This document shows positions 1-7,130 of a stretch of DNA of 16,626 nucleotides, in pieces (the stretch's first letter is position 1; each line of letters starts with the position of its first letter). The DNA is from Rhodocyclales bacterium (GTDB lineage Bacteria > Pseudomonadota > Gammaproteobacteria > Burkholderiales > Rhodocyclaceae). The notes below the pieces were generated by a model. That model was given only the letters and a program-made list of their open reading frames with translations. It was not told the DNA's origin and did not search any database. The stretch spans positions 1-16,626 of the forward strand of contig JAJTBM010000023.1 in assembly GCA_021286885.1 (NCBI GenBank), written 5' to 3'. The position numbers were made by a program, and so were the translations under genes.

Positions 1-559
1 TGCGCAGCAGCTTGGCTTCTTCGTTGAGCAGGGATTCCTGGCTGATCTCGACCAGCACTTCCCCCAGGCTCTCGGTGCGCGGGGGCTGGGGGCTGGGGGC
101 ATGATCCCCGTCCAGGGAGGTTTCCCATTCCGAATCGGACAGGATGCGGGGGGGGCCGACCTCGGTAAACGCATCTTCGAGACTGATCCGGGTGCCCGTG
201 ACGGACTCCCGGAAGCTCAGGGGCCCCGCATTAAAGGGACTGCCCGGATTCGGTTTGCTGCTGTCTGCCAGGGCTTCGTGAGCGGGGCCAAAAACGGCCA
301 CCCGGGTCACATCCTTTTCCTGGAGGATGGCATTGGTCTGGCGGCGCAGGACGTCCAGGTTGCCGGCAAAAAGACCATATTCGCTGATGGCGGCCAACTG
401 GCGGGCGAGGGCTTTGCCTCGCTGGGAATGGGCTTCTTCCAGATCGGAGAGCCGGGTGGAGGTGAAGTAGGCGATCAGTACGATGGCCATGGTCACCGCC
501 GGAAGGGCTGCAATCAGCATGGCCCGGGGACGGATGTCCCAGTTGCGCGGGTGGTTCAT
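1..559 (-). CDS. BarA-like membrane sensor histidine kinase, N-terminal part (runs off left edge)
   Basis: I translated this frame by hand. It is open from an ATG at 559 to the left edge and gives 186 residues of N-terminus. After a short cytoplasmic start there is one hydrophobic segment (about residues 12-33), then a predicted periplasmic or linker region with a helical stretch (about 37-60, rich in E, R, A and L) and the sequence YGLFAGNLDVLRRQ. That layout resembles the sensor region of BarA-type tripartite hybrid kinases. The kinase core, receiver and Hpt domains would lie outside the window, so the kinase assignment is inference from N-terminal similarity and context. Its ATG overlaps the stop of the upstream binding-protein gene (ATGA, 4 bases shared), which implies translational coupling. 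A NarL-type response regulator diverges 1.2 kb away and is a plausible partner, as BarA pairs with UvrY. Confidence 0.7.
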   Translation of the reverse strand, partial: MNHPRNWDIRPRAMLIAALPAVTMAIVLIAYFTSTRLSDLEEAHSQRGKALARQLAAISEYGLFAGNLDVLRRQTNAILQEKDVTRVAVFGPAHEALADSSKPNPGSPFNAGPLSFRESVTGTRISLEDAFTEVGPPRILSDSEWETSLDGDHAPSPQPPRTESLGEVLVEISQESLLNEEAKLLR

Positions 560-1470
560 GGGCTCCCTTCGCTGCGCTCCAGTTTGTCGGTCAGGCTGGT
601 TTCGTCATCCAGGTTGAGGCCCAGGGCACGGGCGACGTAGTTATTGACTCCGACTCGGAAATGACGTGGGGCGGAAGGCGGCTGGAAGCTGCCGGTGGAT
701 AAGCCTTGGCGGGCCATTTCACCCGTCTGCTGCCCCAGTTGGGCGGGTGTGCTGTACAGCGCCAGCAGCGCACCCGCTTTCACATAGGCGGGCGAGAAGC
801 CCATCACCGGCGAATGTTGATGGTAGGCCGTAAGCAGAATGTTGGGGATGCTGCGGTTATTGAACAGGCTGCTGTCTGGTGTGGCGATCAACACGCTGGG
901 CTCGGCCAGCAGGCGCTGGAGGGCCGGGTAAACATCACCGTTGTCGTTGACCTGTTCGGTGTGCAGGCGCAGCCGGCGGTCTTTGGCCTGTTGCTGGAAC
1001 TGGCGACCCAGGTCGGTGCTGTCCCGGCTGGTGAGTACCGCCGCCCGGGGCCAGTCGGGCAGGGCGATGCGCAGGAGTTCGAGTTGGCGGCCTACAGGTT
1101 GGTCGATAAAGACGGCGGACACCTTGCGGTTGTCTTCAAAGCGGGTGGGCAGACGCTCGTAGGCGCTGCGGGGGAGCAGTGTATGCAGCAACAGGCTGCG
1201 CGGGCTGGTATTGTTCAGCACCTGCGCGGCCCGGGAGCCGAAGGTGACGATCAGGGCATGGCTGGTGAAGGCCGGAGGCGGATCGTTGCCCTTGAGGATG
1301 AAGGTCTCGACCCGATGCCCCGCATTGCGCAGTTCGGTGGCGGCGGTTTCGGCGCTGTCCTGGAAGGCTTTGCTGTCGTCGGAAAGCACGAACGCCACCT
1401 GCGCCGCCAGGGCTTCGGGAAGCCAGGCAGCGAGCAACAGGGTCAGGAGGAGTCGAATGAGCAGCCCCAT
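556..1470 (-). CDS. Periplasmic substrate-binding protein, ABC_sub_bind (COG2984-like)
   Basis: The protein has 304 residues from the ATG at 1470. An in-frame TTG at 1479 is an alternative; neither has a clear Shine-Dalgarno sequence. It opens with a Sec-type signal peptide (GLLIRLLLTLLLAAWLPEAL, then ALAAQ as likely cleavage region). The mature part shows the alternating alpha/beta pattern of a type I periplasmic binding protein: a VAFVLSDD strand, LIVTFGSRAAQ, VSAVFIDQPVGRQLELL, VLIATPDSSLFNN and a later SPVMGFSPAYVKAGALLALYS. This matches the ABC_sub_bind family, whose ligands are poorly defined. No permease or ATPase gene lies next to it. Instead the stop overlaps the start of a membrane sensor kinase, so I infer that it presents a ligand to that kinase rather than feeding a transporter. 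Ligand unknown. Confidence 0.8.
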   Translation of the reverse strand: MGLLIRLLLTLLLAAWLPEALAAQVAFVLSDDSKAFQDSAETAATELRNAGHRVETFILKGNDPPPAFTSHALIVTFGSRAAQVLNNTSPRSLLLHTLLPRSAYERLPTRFEDNRKVSAVFIDQPVGRQLELLRIALPDWPRAAVLTSRDSTDLGRQFQQQAKDRRLRLHTEQVNDNGDVYPALQRLLAEPSVLIATPDSSLFNNRSIPNILLTAYHQHSPVMGFSPAYVKAGALLALYSTPAQLGQQTGEMARQGLSTGSFQPPSAPRHFRVGVNNYVARALGLNLDDETSLTDKLERSEGSP

Positions 1471-1602
1471 CAGCAGCAAGGATAGGCGGGATACCAGGGC
1501 ATGGGCCAGGGTGTGGCAGCGGGCTCTGGGCTTTCAAGTAAGCGGAGGAACAAAGTCGGAGTTCTGTACAGGCGCTGGCGGTATGATAAACGGTTAGCTT
1601 CG

Positions 1603-1620
1603 GCAGGGCCATGGCCCTGC
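1603..1620. promoter_or_regulatory. 18-bp perfect palindrome, candidate operator
   Basis: The sequence GCAGGGCCATGGCCCTGC is identical to its reverse complement over all 18 bases. It lies between the divergent binding-protein/kinase operon and the response-regulator gene. Reading toward the binding-protein gene, a -10-like TATCAT lies at 1588-1583, and the position 17 bp upstream of it falls inside the palindrome. A protein bound here would therefore cover the -35 of that promoter. The repeat is seen directly; the operator role is inference. Confidence 0.45.
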
Positions 1621-1647
1621 ACATATCTGCATCCGGTTATGGTGGCC

Positions 1648-1663
1648 GGGAAGCCTGCTTCCC
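1648..1663. promoter_or_regulatory. 7-2-7 inverted repeat in the divergent intergenic region
   Basis: GGGAAGC and GCTTCCC flank a 2-bp centre (CT). It lies 27 bp beyond the 18-bp palindrome on the response-regulator side. There is no T-run after it on either strand, which argues against a terminator. It could be a second binding site, but this is not certain. Confidence 0.3.
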
Positions 1664-1776
1664 TCGGAGCATAATTGTCTCCTCTTTGGCCCCGGGGTGG
1701 GTAGGATCAAAAGATTATTCACGCAGTCTGACCTTTGCTGTAAGGCATGGCAGAGGCGACGCGCAAGGGAGAAAAC

Positions 1777-2424
1777 GTGCAAACCCGCATTTTAATTATT
1801 GAAGATCATGTGTTGGTACGCGAGGCCATGGCCCTGACCCTGGCCCAGCTGGGCGAAGGTGTCGTGTGCCAGCAGGCCAGCAGTGCCAGCGAGGCGCTGA
1901 TCTTGCTGGAGGCTGATTCCGACTGCGATCTGCTGGTGGTGGATCTGATGCTGCCAGAGATCAACGGCTTTTCGTTCCTGGGGGTGATCGCCAAGCGCTT
2001 CCCGGATATTCCGGCGTTGGTGGTGTCGGCCCTGGATGATCGGGAGTCCATCCAGCGGGCCATGAAGGCGGGTGCTTCTGGCTTTGTCTCCAAGGCCAGC
2101 CCCAGCAATACCCTGATTGAAGCGGTGCGCACGGTGCTGGCCGGTGGCGTGTTCACCCCCGAAACGGCGAGCACCGGCGAGGGCGGGCAGCGTACCCGGC
2201 GGGCGGCAAGCCAGGCCTTTGCCGAGCGTTTTCAACTCACCGCCGCCCAGGGGCGGGTGCTCGAACTGGTGGCCCAGGGCAAGTCCAACCGGGACATCGC
2301 CGAGTTTCTGGGCTTGTCGGAGGGGACGGTCAAGGTGCATGTGTCGGCCATCCTGCGCACTCTGGGGGTGACCAGCCGGGGCCAGGCCATCCTGATGATG
2401 ACCCGGGCCGGGCTGCGGGTCTGA
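1777..2424 (+). CDS. NarL/FixJ-family response regulator (REC + LuxR-type HTH)
   Basis: I chose the GTG at 1777 because AGGGAG sits about 6 bases before it and translation then begins VQTRILIIEDH, the usual receiver start. An in-frame ATG at 1747 has no spaced Shine-Dalgarno. The product has 215 residues. The receiver domain covers about 1-120, with the acidic pair ED at 9-10, the phosphoacceptor Asp at about 56 (LLVVDLMLPE), a conserved SALDD stretch, and the Lys in FVSKASP. The C-terminal helix-turn-helix (about 150-212) reads LTAAQGRVLELVAQGKSNRDIA, then SEGTVKVHVSAILRTLGV, which is typical of LuxR-type output domains. It probably answers the divergent BarA-like kinase, since cognate pairs are often neighbours. 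Target genes cannot be read from the sequence. Confidence 0.9.
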   Translation: MQTRILIIEDHVLVREAMALTLAQLGEGVVCQQASSASEALILLEADSDCDLLVVDLMLPEINGFSFLGVIAKRFPDIPALVVSALDDRESIQRAMKAGASGFVSKASPSNTLIEAVRTVLAGGVFTPETASTGEGGQRTRRAASQAFAERFQLTAAQGRVLELVAQGKSNRDIAEFLGLSEGTVKVHVSAILRTLGVTSRGQAILMMTRAGLRV

Positions 2425-2444
2425 GTCACAGTCTTTGATGAGAT

Positions 2445-2474
2445 TTGCGAACAATTCTTATTAACACCTATAAT
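2445..2474 (+). promoter_or_regulatory. sigma70-type promoter of feoB
   Basis: A perfect -10 TATAAT lies at 2469-2474. TTGCGA at 2445-2450 matches 4 of 6 bases of the -35 consensus and is 18 bp upstream. Transcription would begin near 2481 and leave a leader of about 85 nt before the feoB ATG at 2566. The 142-bp gap after the response-regulator stop is AT-richer than the flanking genes. Confidence 0.6.
2446..2460. promoter_or_regulatory. Candidate Fur box overlapping the -35
   Basis: Read on the minus strand, this 15-mer is TAAGAATTGTTCGCA. Against the 7-1-7 Fur form TGAGAAT-N-ATTCTCA it matches 11 of 14 defined bases. It covers the -35 of the promoter in front of feoB, where a Fur-Fe2+ repressor would block RNA polymerase. 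The position and the iron-transport gene behind it strengthen a modest sequence match. The binding itself is inference. Confidence 0.5.
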
Positions 2475-2565
2475 CATCCGCAACTCAGACTCGATTAAGC
2501 GGATGGTGTTCCATGGGCCCTGATTTTGGACGGTGTCTAGCCCGGCGTACGGCGGGAGTGCGGCC

Positions 2566-4584
2566 ATGAACGCAGCCGTGCCCACAGCCACCATTGCCGT
2601 ACCCCAGACCCTGCTGCGGGGCAAGCGGCGCCCCCGGGTTGCCTTGCTGGGCCTGCCCCGGGCGGGCAAGAGCACCATCTTCCAGGCGGCGTCCAGCACG
2701 GCGGTGGAGCAGTTCTCTCTGGGCACGTCGGGCCTTGAGCTGGCAGCCTGCCAGGTGAATGTGGGGCTGGAGCAGGCCGACCTGCTGGACCTGCCCTCCC
2801 TGCGTACCCTGCATGATCTGGTTGAGGCCGACCGGGAGGTGCTGCACCTCCTGTTTGACGGTCTGCCCGGCGAAGGGGGCTTCAAGGCACCGGATGTGCT
2901 CATTCAGGTGATGGATGCGACCGCCTTGGAGCCCAATCTGGCCCTGGCCCAGGAGCTGTGCCAGCTGGGCAAGCCCCTGGTGATCGCCCTCAACCGCCTT
3001 GATGAGGCCCGAGAAAAAGGCGTCTACATCAACGTGGGCGCCCTCTCCGAAGCCTTGGGTGTGCCGGTGGTGCCCACCGTGGCCCACATGGGCAAGGGCA
3101 TCACCGCCCTGTTTGAGGCGGCCCTGAATGCGGTGCGGGCGGGGGTTTGCCCGCTGCCCCAGCAACCCAGCCCCCATCTGCAGCAAGCCCTGGCACCCTT
3201 GGCCCGCGTGCTGGAGCAGCGTGCAGTGCTTGAGGCCCTGCCGGTGCCCCATGCCTTGCTGCTGACCCAGGTGGCCCGGGGTGAAACCTGGTACGCGGGG
3301 GAGGTGGCCTGCCGGTTTCCGGAGCTGGCCGGGACGATTGAAGCGGCCCGGGCCGAGGCCGCCCGCCAGCTGCCGCGCCCAGTGGGCGAAGAACTGTTTG
3401 CCGACCGCCATTACCGGGCGGCGGTGCTCCATGAGCAGGTGACCCGCCTGGGCCATGCGGCCGAAAAAGCCGGCTGGAAGCGGGCCCTGGACCGGATTTT
3501 CTTGCACCCGCGCTGGGGTCTGATCGGCACCCTGGCGGTGTTTGCGCTGGTGCTTTACATGGTGTTCGAGGTGAGCACCGGGCTGGATGCCCTGACCTCC
3601 AAACCCCTGGGCGACTGGGTGGGCCAGTGGGTGCCGGATTCCACGGTGGGCGTGGTGGGGCGGGCGGTGGCCGATGGCCTGGTGGGCCTGGTGGGCATCG
3701 TGGTGCCCTATATGTTGCCGCTGGTGTTGTTGCTGGTCTGTCTGGAAGAATCGGGGGTGATGCACCGGGTGGCTTTTGTGGTGGACCGGGGCTTTCACCG
3801 GATCGGCCTGCATGGGGGGGTAGCGGTATCTTTCCTGCTGGGCCTGGGCTGCAATGTGCCGGCCCTGTCGGCGGTATCGGCCACCTCATCGGGGCGGGAG
3901 CGCATTGTGGCCTCCTTGCTCATCACCTTTGTGCCGTGCTCGGCCCGGTCGGCCATCGTGCTCGCCATTGGGGGCAAATATCTGGGCTGGGAGGGGGTGT
4001 TGGGCATCTTCTTGCTGACCATGCTCATCATCGCCGTGTCGGGCAAGCTGCTCACCCGCCGCTATGTGAAGGCCAGCCCGGGCATGATCCAGGCGATTCC
4101 GCCCTATGCGCTGCCCCAGCTGCGCCGGGTGCTGGCCGTGACCTGGGAGCGCACCGAGGACATCCTCACCGTGGTGACGCCGCTCTTGGTATTGGGCAGC
4201 GTGGTGTTGGCCCTGCTGGCCCACTGGGGGGCGGATGATGTGATCAACACTCTGCTGACGCCGGTCACGGCCTGGTGGCTGGGCCTGCCGGTGGCCCTGG
4301 GGGTGCCCATTCTGTTTGGGGTGCTGCGCAAGGAGCTGTCCCTGCTGATGATCTATCAGGCCCTGGGCAGCCAGGATATCGGCCCCCTGCTGAACGGGGT
4401 GCAGATAGCGACTTTCCTGGTCTTTCTGACCTTTTACGTGCCCTGCGTATCCACCTTCGCGGTGATGCTCAAAACCCTGGGACGGCGTGAAGCCTTGTTC
4501 TCGGTGTTGCTTTCGGTGGGGATGGCGCTGGTGCTGGCCTTGCTCACCCGTATTGTGCTGGGGGGCCTGGGTTTGCTGGGCTGA
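2566..4584 (+). CDS. feoB: FeoB-type ferrous iron transporter with a divergent G-domain
   Basis: The protein has 672 residues from the ATG at 2566, which has GGGAG 7 bases upstream; a GTG at 2533 would add 11 residues. An N-terminal GTPase domain (about 22-190) has P-loop GLPRAGKS at 29-36, a G3-like DLPS at 75-78, and NRLD at 143-146. After a helical linker, the membrane part (about 318-672) carries FeoB signatures: LEESGVMHRVAFVVDR, GLGCNVPA (Cys 429), TFVPCSAR (Cys 458), LRKELSLLMIY and FYVPCVS (Cys 627). FeoB imports Fe2+ across the inner membrane. Odd points are Ser in place of the usual G3 Gly, no recognisable switch-I GVT Thr (the aligned stretch reads GLE), a length somewhat below the roughly 770 residues of E. 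coli FeoB, and no feoA or feoC nearby. A transporter for another divalent metal cannot be excluded. Confidence 0.85.
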   Translation: MNAAVPTATIAVPQTLLRGKRRPRVALLGLPRAGKSTIFQAASSTAVEQFSLGTSGLELAACQVNVGLEQADLLDLPSLRTLHDLVEADREVLHLLFDGLPGEGGFKAPDVLIQVMDATALEPNLALAQELCQLGKPLVIALNRLDEAREKGVYINVGALSEALGVPVVPTVAHMGKGITALFEAALNAVRAGVCPLPQQPSPHLQQALAPLARVLEQRAVLEALPVPHALLLTQVARGETWYAGEVACRFPELAGTIEAARAEAARQLPRPVGEELFADRHYRAAVLHEQVTRLGHAAEKAGWKRALDRIFLHPRWGLIGTLAVFALVLYMVFEVSTGLDALTSKPLGDWVGQWVPDSTVGVVGRAVADGLVGLVGIVVPYMLPLVLLLVCLEESGVMHRVAFVVDRGFHRIGLHGGVAVSFLLGLGCNVPALSAVSATSSGRERIVASLLITFVPCSARSAIVLAIGGKYLGWEGVLGIFLLTMLIIAVSGKLLTRRYVKASPGMIQAIPPYALPQLRRVLAVTWERTEDILTVVTPLLVLGSVVLALLAHWGADDVINTLLTPVTAWWLGLPVALGVPILFGVLRKELSLLMIYQALGSQDIGPLLNGVQIATFLVFLTFYVPCVSTFAVMLKTLGRREALFSVLLSVGMALVLALLTRIVLGGLGLLG

Positions 4585-4603
4585 GGGTAGGTAACCCTGG
4601 CGC

Positions 4604-4616
4604 CTGCGGGTCGCAG
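4604..4616 (+). terminator. Weak hairpin after feoB
   Basis: CTGCG-GGT-CGCAG forms a 5-bp GC-rich stem and is followed by ACTTTCC, a poor T-run. A second small inverted repeat, AGGGT...ACCCT at 4584-4598, starts on the stop codon of feoB. Either could end the feoB transcript before the convergent gene at 4709. The evidence is only moderate. Confidence 0.3.
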
Positions 4617-4708
4617 ACTTTCCGGGCTGGGGTTATACGCGGTATTTCATCAGGATGAGTCCCCTCAGTGGCGGGCCGCCAACAGGGCGCGGCCTCGCCA
4701 GAGATCCA

Positions 4709-4930
4709 TCATGGCTTGTCCTGGCCCGGGAGCGCACCTTTGGGCGTGGAGCTGGGGCGCCCTTCGGGGTTGGGGGTGCGAAACAGGATCAGCCCTATGC
4801 AGAGGGGGATCAGCGGCCACCATACCCGCAGGACTTCGCCGAAATCAAAGTCGAAAACGCCCAGATTGCGGGCGAGGGCCAGCGCGCCGACCAGAACCAG
4901 TACAACAGCAGCAAATTGACCACGCATCAT
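4709..4930 (-). CDS. Small two-helix membrane protein (LiaI/LiaF-type transmembrane region, DUF5668-like)
   Basis: The protein has 73 residues. AAGGAG lies 9 bases before the ATG at 4930; a second ATG follows directly. Two hydrophobic segments are visible (about 5-22, QFAAVVLVLVGALALARNL, and about 36-51, VWWPLIPLCIGLILF), joined by a short acidic turn (FDFDFGEVLR). A polar, Pro-rich tail follows. The pattern of a short helix, RNLG, an acidic loop, WWPLI and a second helix is typical of the LiaI-LiaF-like membrane segment found in many small envelope proteins of unknown role. It stands alone, convergent with feoB and divergent from the oxidoreductase gene, so context adds little. Confidence 0.75.
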   Translation of the reverse strand: MMRGQFAAVVLVLVGALALARNLGVFDFDFGEVLRVWWPLIPLCIGLILFRTPNPEGRPSSTPKGALPGQDKP

Positions 4931-5083
4931 GGGTGGATTCTCCTTGAGTGTGAATCCGGATTGTGGGGGAGGGCGCCCGGCTTGTCAGCCTGGGATCACA
5001 GGGTTTTGCAGCCGTAGGCCATCATTTCTGTGCATGGGGGGCGTCCTTGACGTGGGGCAAGACCCCGTGGGGCGAGGGGGGGC

Positions 5084-5106
5084 ACACTGGCTTTGTTGCA
5101 CAGTGT
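5084..5106. promoter_or_regulatory. Inverted repeat upstream of the oxidoreductase gene
   Basis: ACACTG and CAGTGT are perfect 6-bp arms around 11 bases, ending 25 bp before the oxidoreductase ATG. The span of about two helical turns suits a dimeric regulator, but no regulator gene lies next to it. The 201-bp region from 4931 to 5131 shows no convincing -35/-10 pair otherwise. TTGACG at 5047-5052 has no good -10 partner. Confidence 0.25.
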
Positions 5107-5131
5107 TACGTGCCCTGCTGGAGACACTCCC

Positions 5132-5710
5132 ATGAGCAAGCGCATCCTTGTGATCCAGGGCCACCCGGACCCCGCTGGCGGACATTTCTGTCATGCGCTG
5201 GCCCAGGCTTATCTTGAAGCTGCCCGGGAGGCTGGCCATGAAGTCCGCATTGTTGATGTGGCCCATCTGAACTTTCCGCTCCTGCACTCCCGTGCCGAGT
5301 GGGAAAAGGGCAGCTTGCCGGTAGGCCTGATGGGGGCCCGGCTGGATCTGCTGTGGGCCGAGCATCTGGTGTTCTTCTTTCCCCTGTGGCTGGGCACGCT
5401 ACCGGCTTTACTCAAGGGTTTTCTGGAGCAGGTGCTGCGCCCGGATCTGGTGATCCAGGCGGGGCTCACCCCCTGGCGCAAGGTGCTGGGCGGGCGTTCT
5501 GCCCGTTTGGTGGTGACCATGGGGATGCCAGCCTTTTGGTATCGCTGGGTTTATTTTGCGCACGGATTGCGCGGGCTGGAGTTGAACGTGCTGTCCTTTG
5601 CGGGCATCCGGCCCATTCGTGAAAGTCTGGTGGGCTTGGTGGAGTCGCCCCGTTGCGGCCATGCCCGTTGGCTGGCCCGGATGGCCAAGCTGGGGCAGGC
5701 CGGGAGGTAA
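5132..5710 (+). CDS. NAD(P)H oxidoreductase / quinone reductase, flavodoxin-like fold
   Basis: The protein has 192 residues. The ATG at 5132 has GGAG 8 bases upstream and gives MSKRILVIQGHPDP, the characteristic first strand and loop of the NQO1/KefF/MdaB family, which binds the flavin phosphate. The next conserved block is LVFFFPLWLGTLPALLKGFLEQVL (about 79-102), matching the family pattern P-[LMY]-x-W-x-x-x-P-A-x-L-K-G. A strand RLVVTMGMP (about 125-133) follows, and then a C-terminal region with LNVLSFAGIRPIRESLVG that fits the final strand and helix. The expected activity is FMN- or FAD-dependent two-electron reduction of quinones or similar acceptors in the cytoplasm. It converges on the metal-efflux sensor kinase with a 31-bp gap. 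It may have a redox-stress role, but nothing ties it to that operon. Confidence 0.85.
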   Translation: MSKRILVIQGHPDPAGGHFCHALAQAYLEAAREAGHEVRIVDVAHLNFPLLHSRAEWEKGSLPVGLMGARLDLLWAEHLVFFFPLWLGTLPALLKGFLEQVLRPDLVIQAGLTPWRKVLGGRSARLVVTMGMPAFWYRWVYFAHGLRGLELNVLSFAGIRPIRESLVGLVESPRCGHARWLARMAKLGQAGR

Positions 5711-5741
5711 GCCGTAAGCCACTTGAGGCTGCTTGAGGCCG

Positions 5742-7130
5742 CTATGAGGGCGTGGGCTCGGCCGGAGGGCATGGAAAGCTTACCCGCACCCGGCATCCGG
5801 GGCCCTCGGGGCGATCATGAATACTGGCCGATCCTCCCAGGCTCTGGGCGATTTCCTGCACGATGGAGAGCCCCAGCCCGCTGCCTGGGCTGCTGCTCCC
5901 GGGGAGTCGGTAAAAGCGTTCAAACACCCGCAAGCGGGCCTGGGGTGGAATCCCGGGGCCGGTGTCGTCCACCTGTATCCAGACCTGCTGGGCATCTTCG
6001 CCGCAGCTCAGGGTAACTTCCCCCGGCGAGGGCGTATAACTGAGGGCGTTCACCACCAGATTGGCAATCATCTCCCCGACCAGCAGGGTGTCGCCCTGCA
6101 GGTGTGCCGGGGCCAGTTCAAAGCCCAGATCCAGATTTCGGCTGCTGGCCAGGCGTACCCACTCCGGGCTGCGTTCGCGTATCAGCTCGGGCAAATCCAG
6201 AGGGCTGGCCAGGTCGGCGCTGCGCCCGCCGGGTTCAGCCGAAAGCAGCACCAGCATCTGGCCCACCAGCCGGGTGAGGCGTTCGATGGCGCCAATGCAT
6301 TGGTGGGTGCGCTGCAGGCGCTGTCCCGCAGTGTGGTCGGTCTGGAGCAGCTCCAGCTGGGTGCGCACGCCCGCCAGGGGGGTGCGCAGCTGGTGTGCGG
6401 CATTGGCCACAAAGCGCTGCTGGGCACCAGAGGCCTGCTCCAGGCGGTCGAGAAGGTGGTTGAACTCGGCCACCAGGGGGCGGATCTCTGTGGGTGCAGC
6501 ACGGGCATCCAGGGCACGCAGGGCGTGGTGGCCCATGCCCTGCAGGCTGCGTCGGATGTCTTCGATGGGTAGCAAAGCGTGGCGCACCGCAAACCAGATG
6601 GTGAGACCGGTAGCACCAGCAAAGAACATCAGTGGCAGGATCAGCGCAAACGCCAGATCTACCCGTAACTGGTCTCGTTTGCGCGTGGTCTCGGCGGTGA
6701 TGAACATGAAGGTCTGGCTGGCAATCTCGCGCCGAATGGCGAGCACCCGGATTGGATGTCCCCGAAAGTGAGCATCGAAGCTGATCCGGTCTTCATTCAC
6801 CTCCTGGTGTTCCGGGTCTTCAAAAGGGAGGCCTTGGTCGCCGGCAATAAAGTGCCCTTCGGGGCCCAGCACCAGGTAGTAGATTTCGTCTACCCGGTCT
6901 GCTCGCAGGATATGTTCGGCGGCAATCGGGAAGGTGAAGCGGGCCTCCCCGTCACTGGTGACTTCCAGATGGGGAATCAGGGCCAGGCTGGCATCGGCCA
7001 AGGCCTGATCCAGGGCCTCCATGGCGGGTTGGTGCACCAGGTGATAAGCCAGGGGCAAGAAGGTGATCAGAGCCAGGGTGGCTGGTAGCAGCAGCCAGAC
7101 GAGCAGGGCCTTACGCAGGCTTGGTGCCAT
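5742..7130 (-). CDS. Sensor histidine kinase (QseC/TctE-like) of the metal-efflux operon
   Basis: The protein has 462 residues and the ATG is at 7130. A first membrane helix (about 8-30) and a second (about 158-182) enclose a periplasmic domain of about 125 residues, which fits the two-component-sensor N-terminal (2CSK_N) layout. The dimerisation/phosphoacceptor helix has AAHQLRTPL, with His at 246. The ATPase domain shows the N-box NLVVNAL (about 357-363), DDTGPGIP (388-395), the F-box ERFYRL, and GSGLGLSIVQEIA (417-429). All catalytic boxes look intact. The gene starts inside the response-regulator gene (20-bp overlap) and has no Shine-Dalgarno of its own, so it is probably translated by coupling. 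It is the last gene of the czcCBA unit, so I infer that it senses periplasmic metal. The periplasmic domain has no Cys and only a few His that could be ligands. Confidence 0.92.
   Translation of the reverse strand: MAPSLRKALLVWLLLPATLALITFLPLAYHLVHQPAMEALDQALADASLALIPHLEVTSDGEARFTFPIAAEHILRADRVDEIYYLVLGPEGHFIAGDQGLPFEDPEHQEVNEDRISFDAHFRGHPIRVLAIRREIASQTFMFITAETTRKRDQLRVDLAFALILPLMFFAGATGLTIWFAVRHALLPIEDIRRSLQGMGHHALRALDARAAPTEIRPLVAEFNHLLDRLEQASGAQQRFVANAAHQLRTPLAGVRTQLELLQTDHTAGQRLQRTHQCIGAIERLTRLVGQMLVLLSAEPGGRSADLASPLDLPELIRERSPEWVRLASSRNLDLGFELAPAHLQGDTLLVGEMIANLVVNALSYTPSPGEVTLSCGEDAQQVWIQVDDTGPGIPPQARLRVFERFYRLPGSSSPGSGLGLSIVQEIAQSLGGSASIHDRPEGPGCRVRVSFPCPPAEPTPS

Noticed and set aside
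706..1485. 259-residue open frame on the plus strand
   Set aside because: Antisense to the binding-protein gene, which has a signal peptide and family motifs; this frame has neither.
2485..3813. 442-residue open frame on the minus strand
   Set aside because: Antisense to feoB, His/Gln/Gly-rich, with no recognisable motifs.
4655..5017. 120-residue plus-strand frame and overlapping frames
   Set aside because: Overlaps the small membrane protein gene, which has a good Shine-Dalgarno and two clear hydrophobic helices. The plus-strand products are low-complexity.
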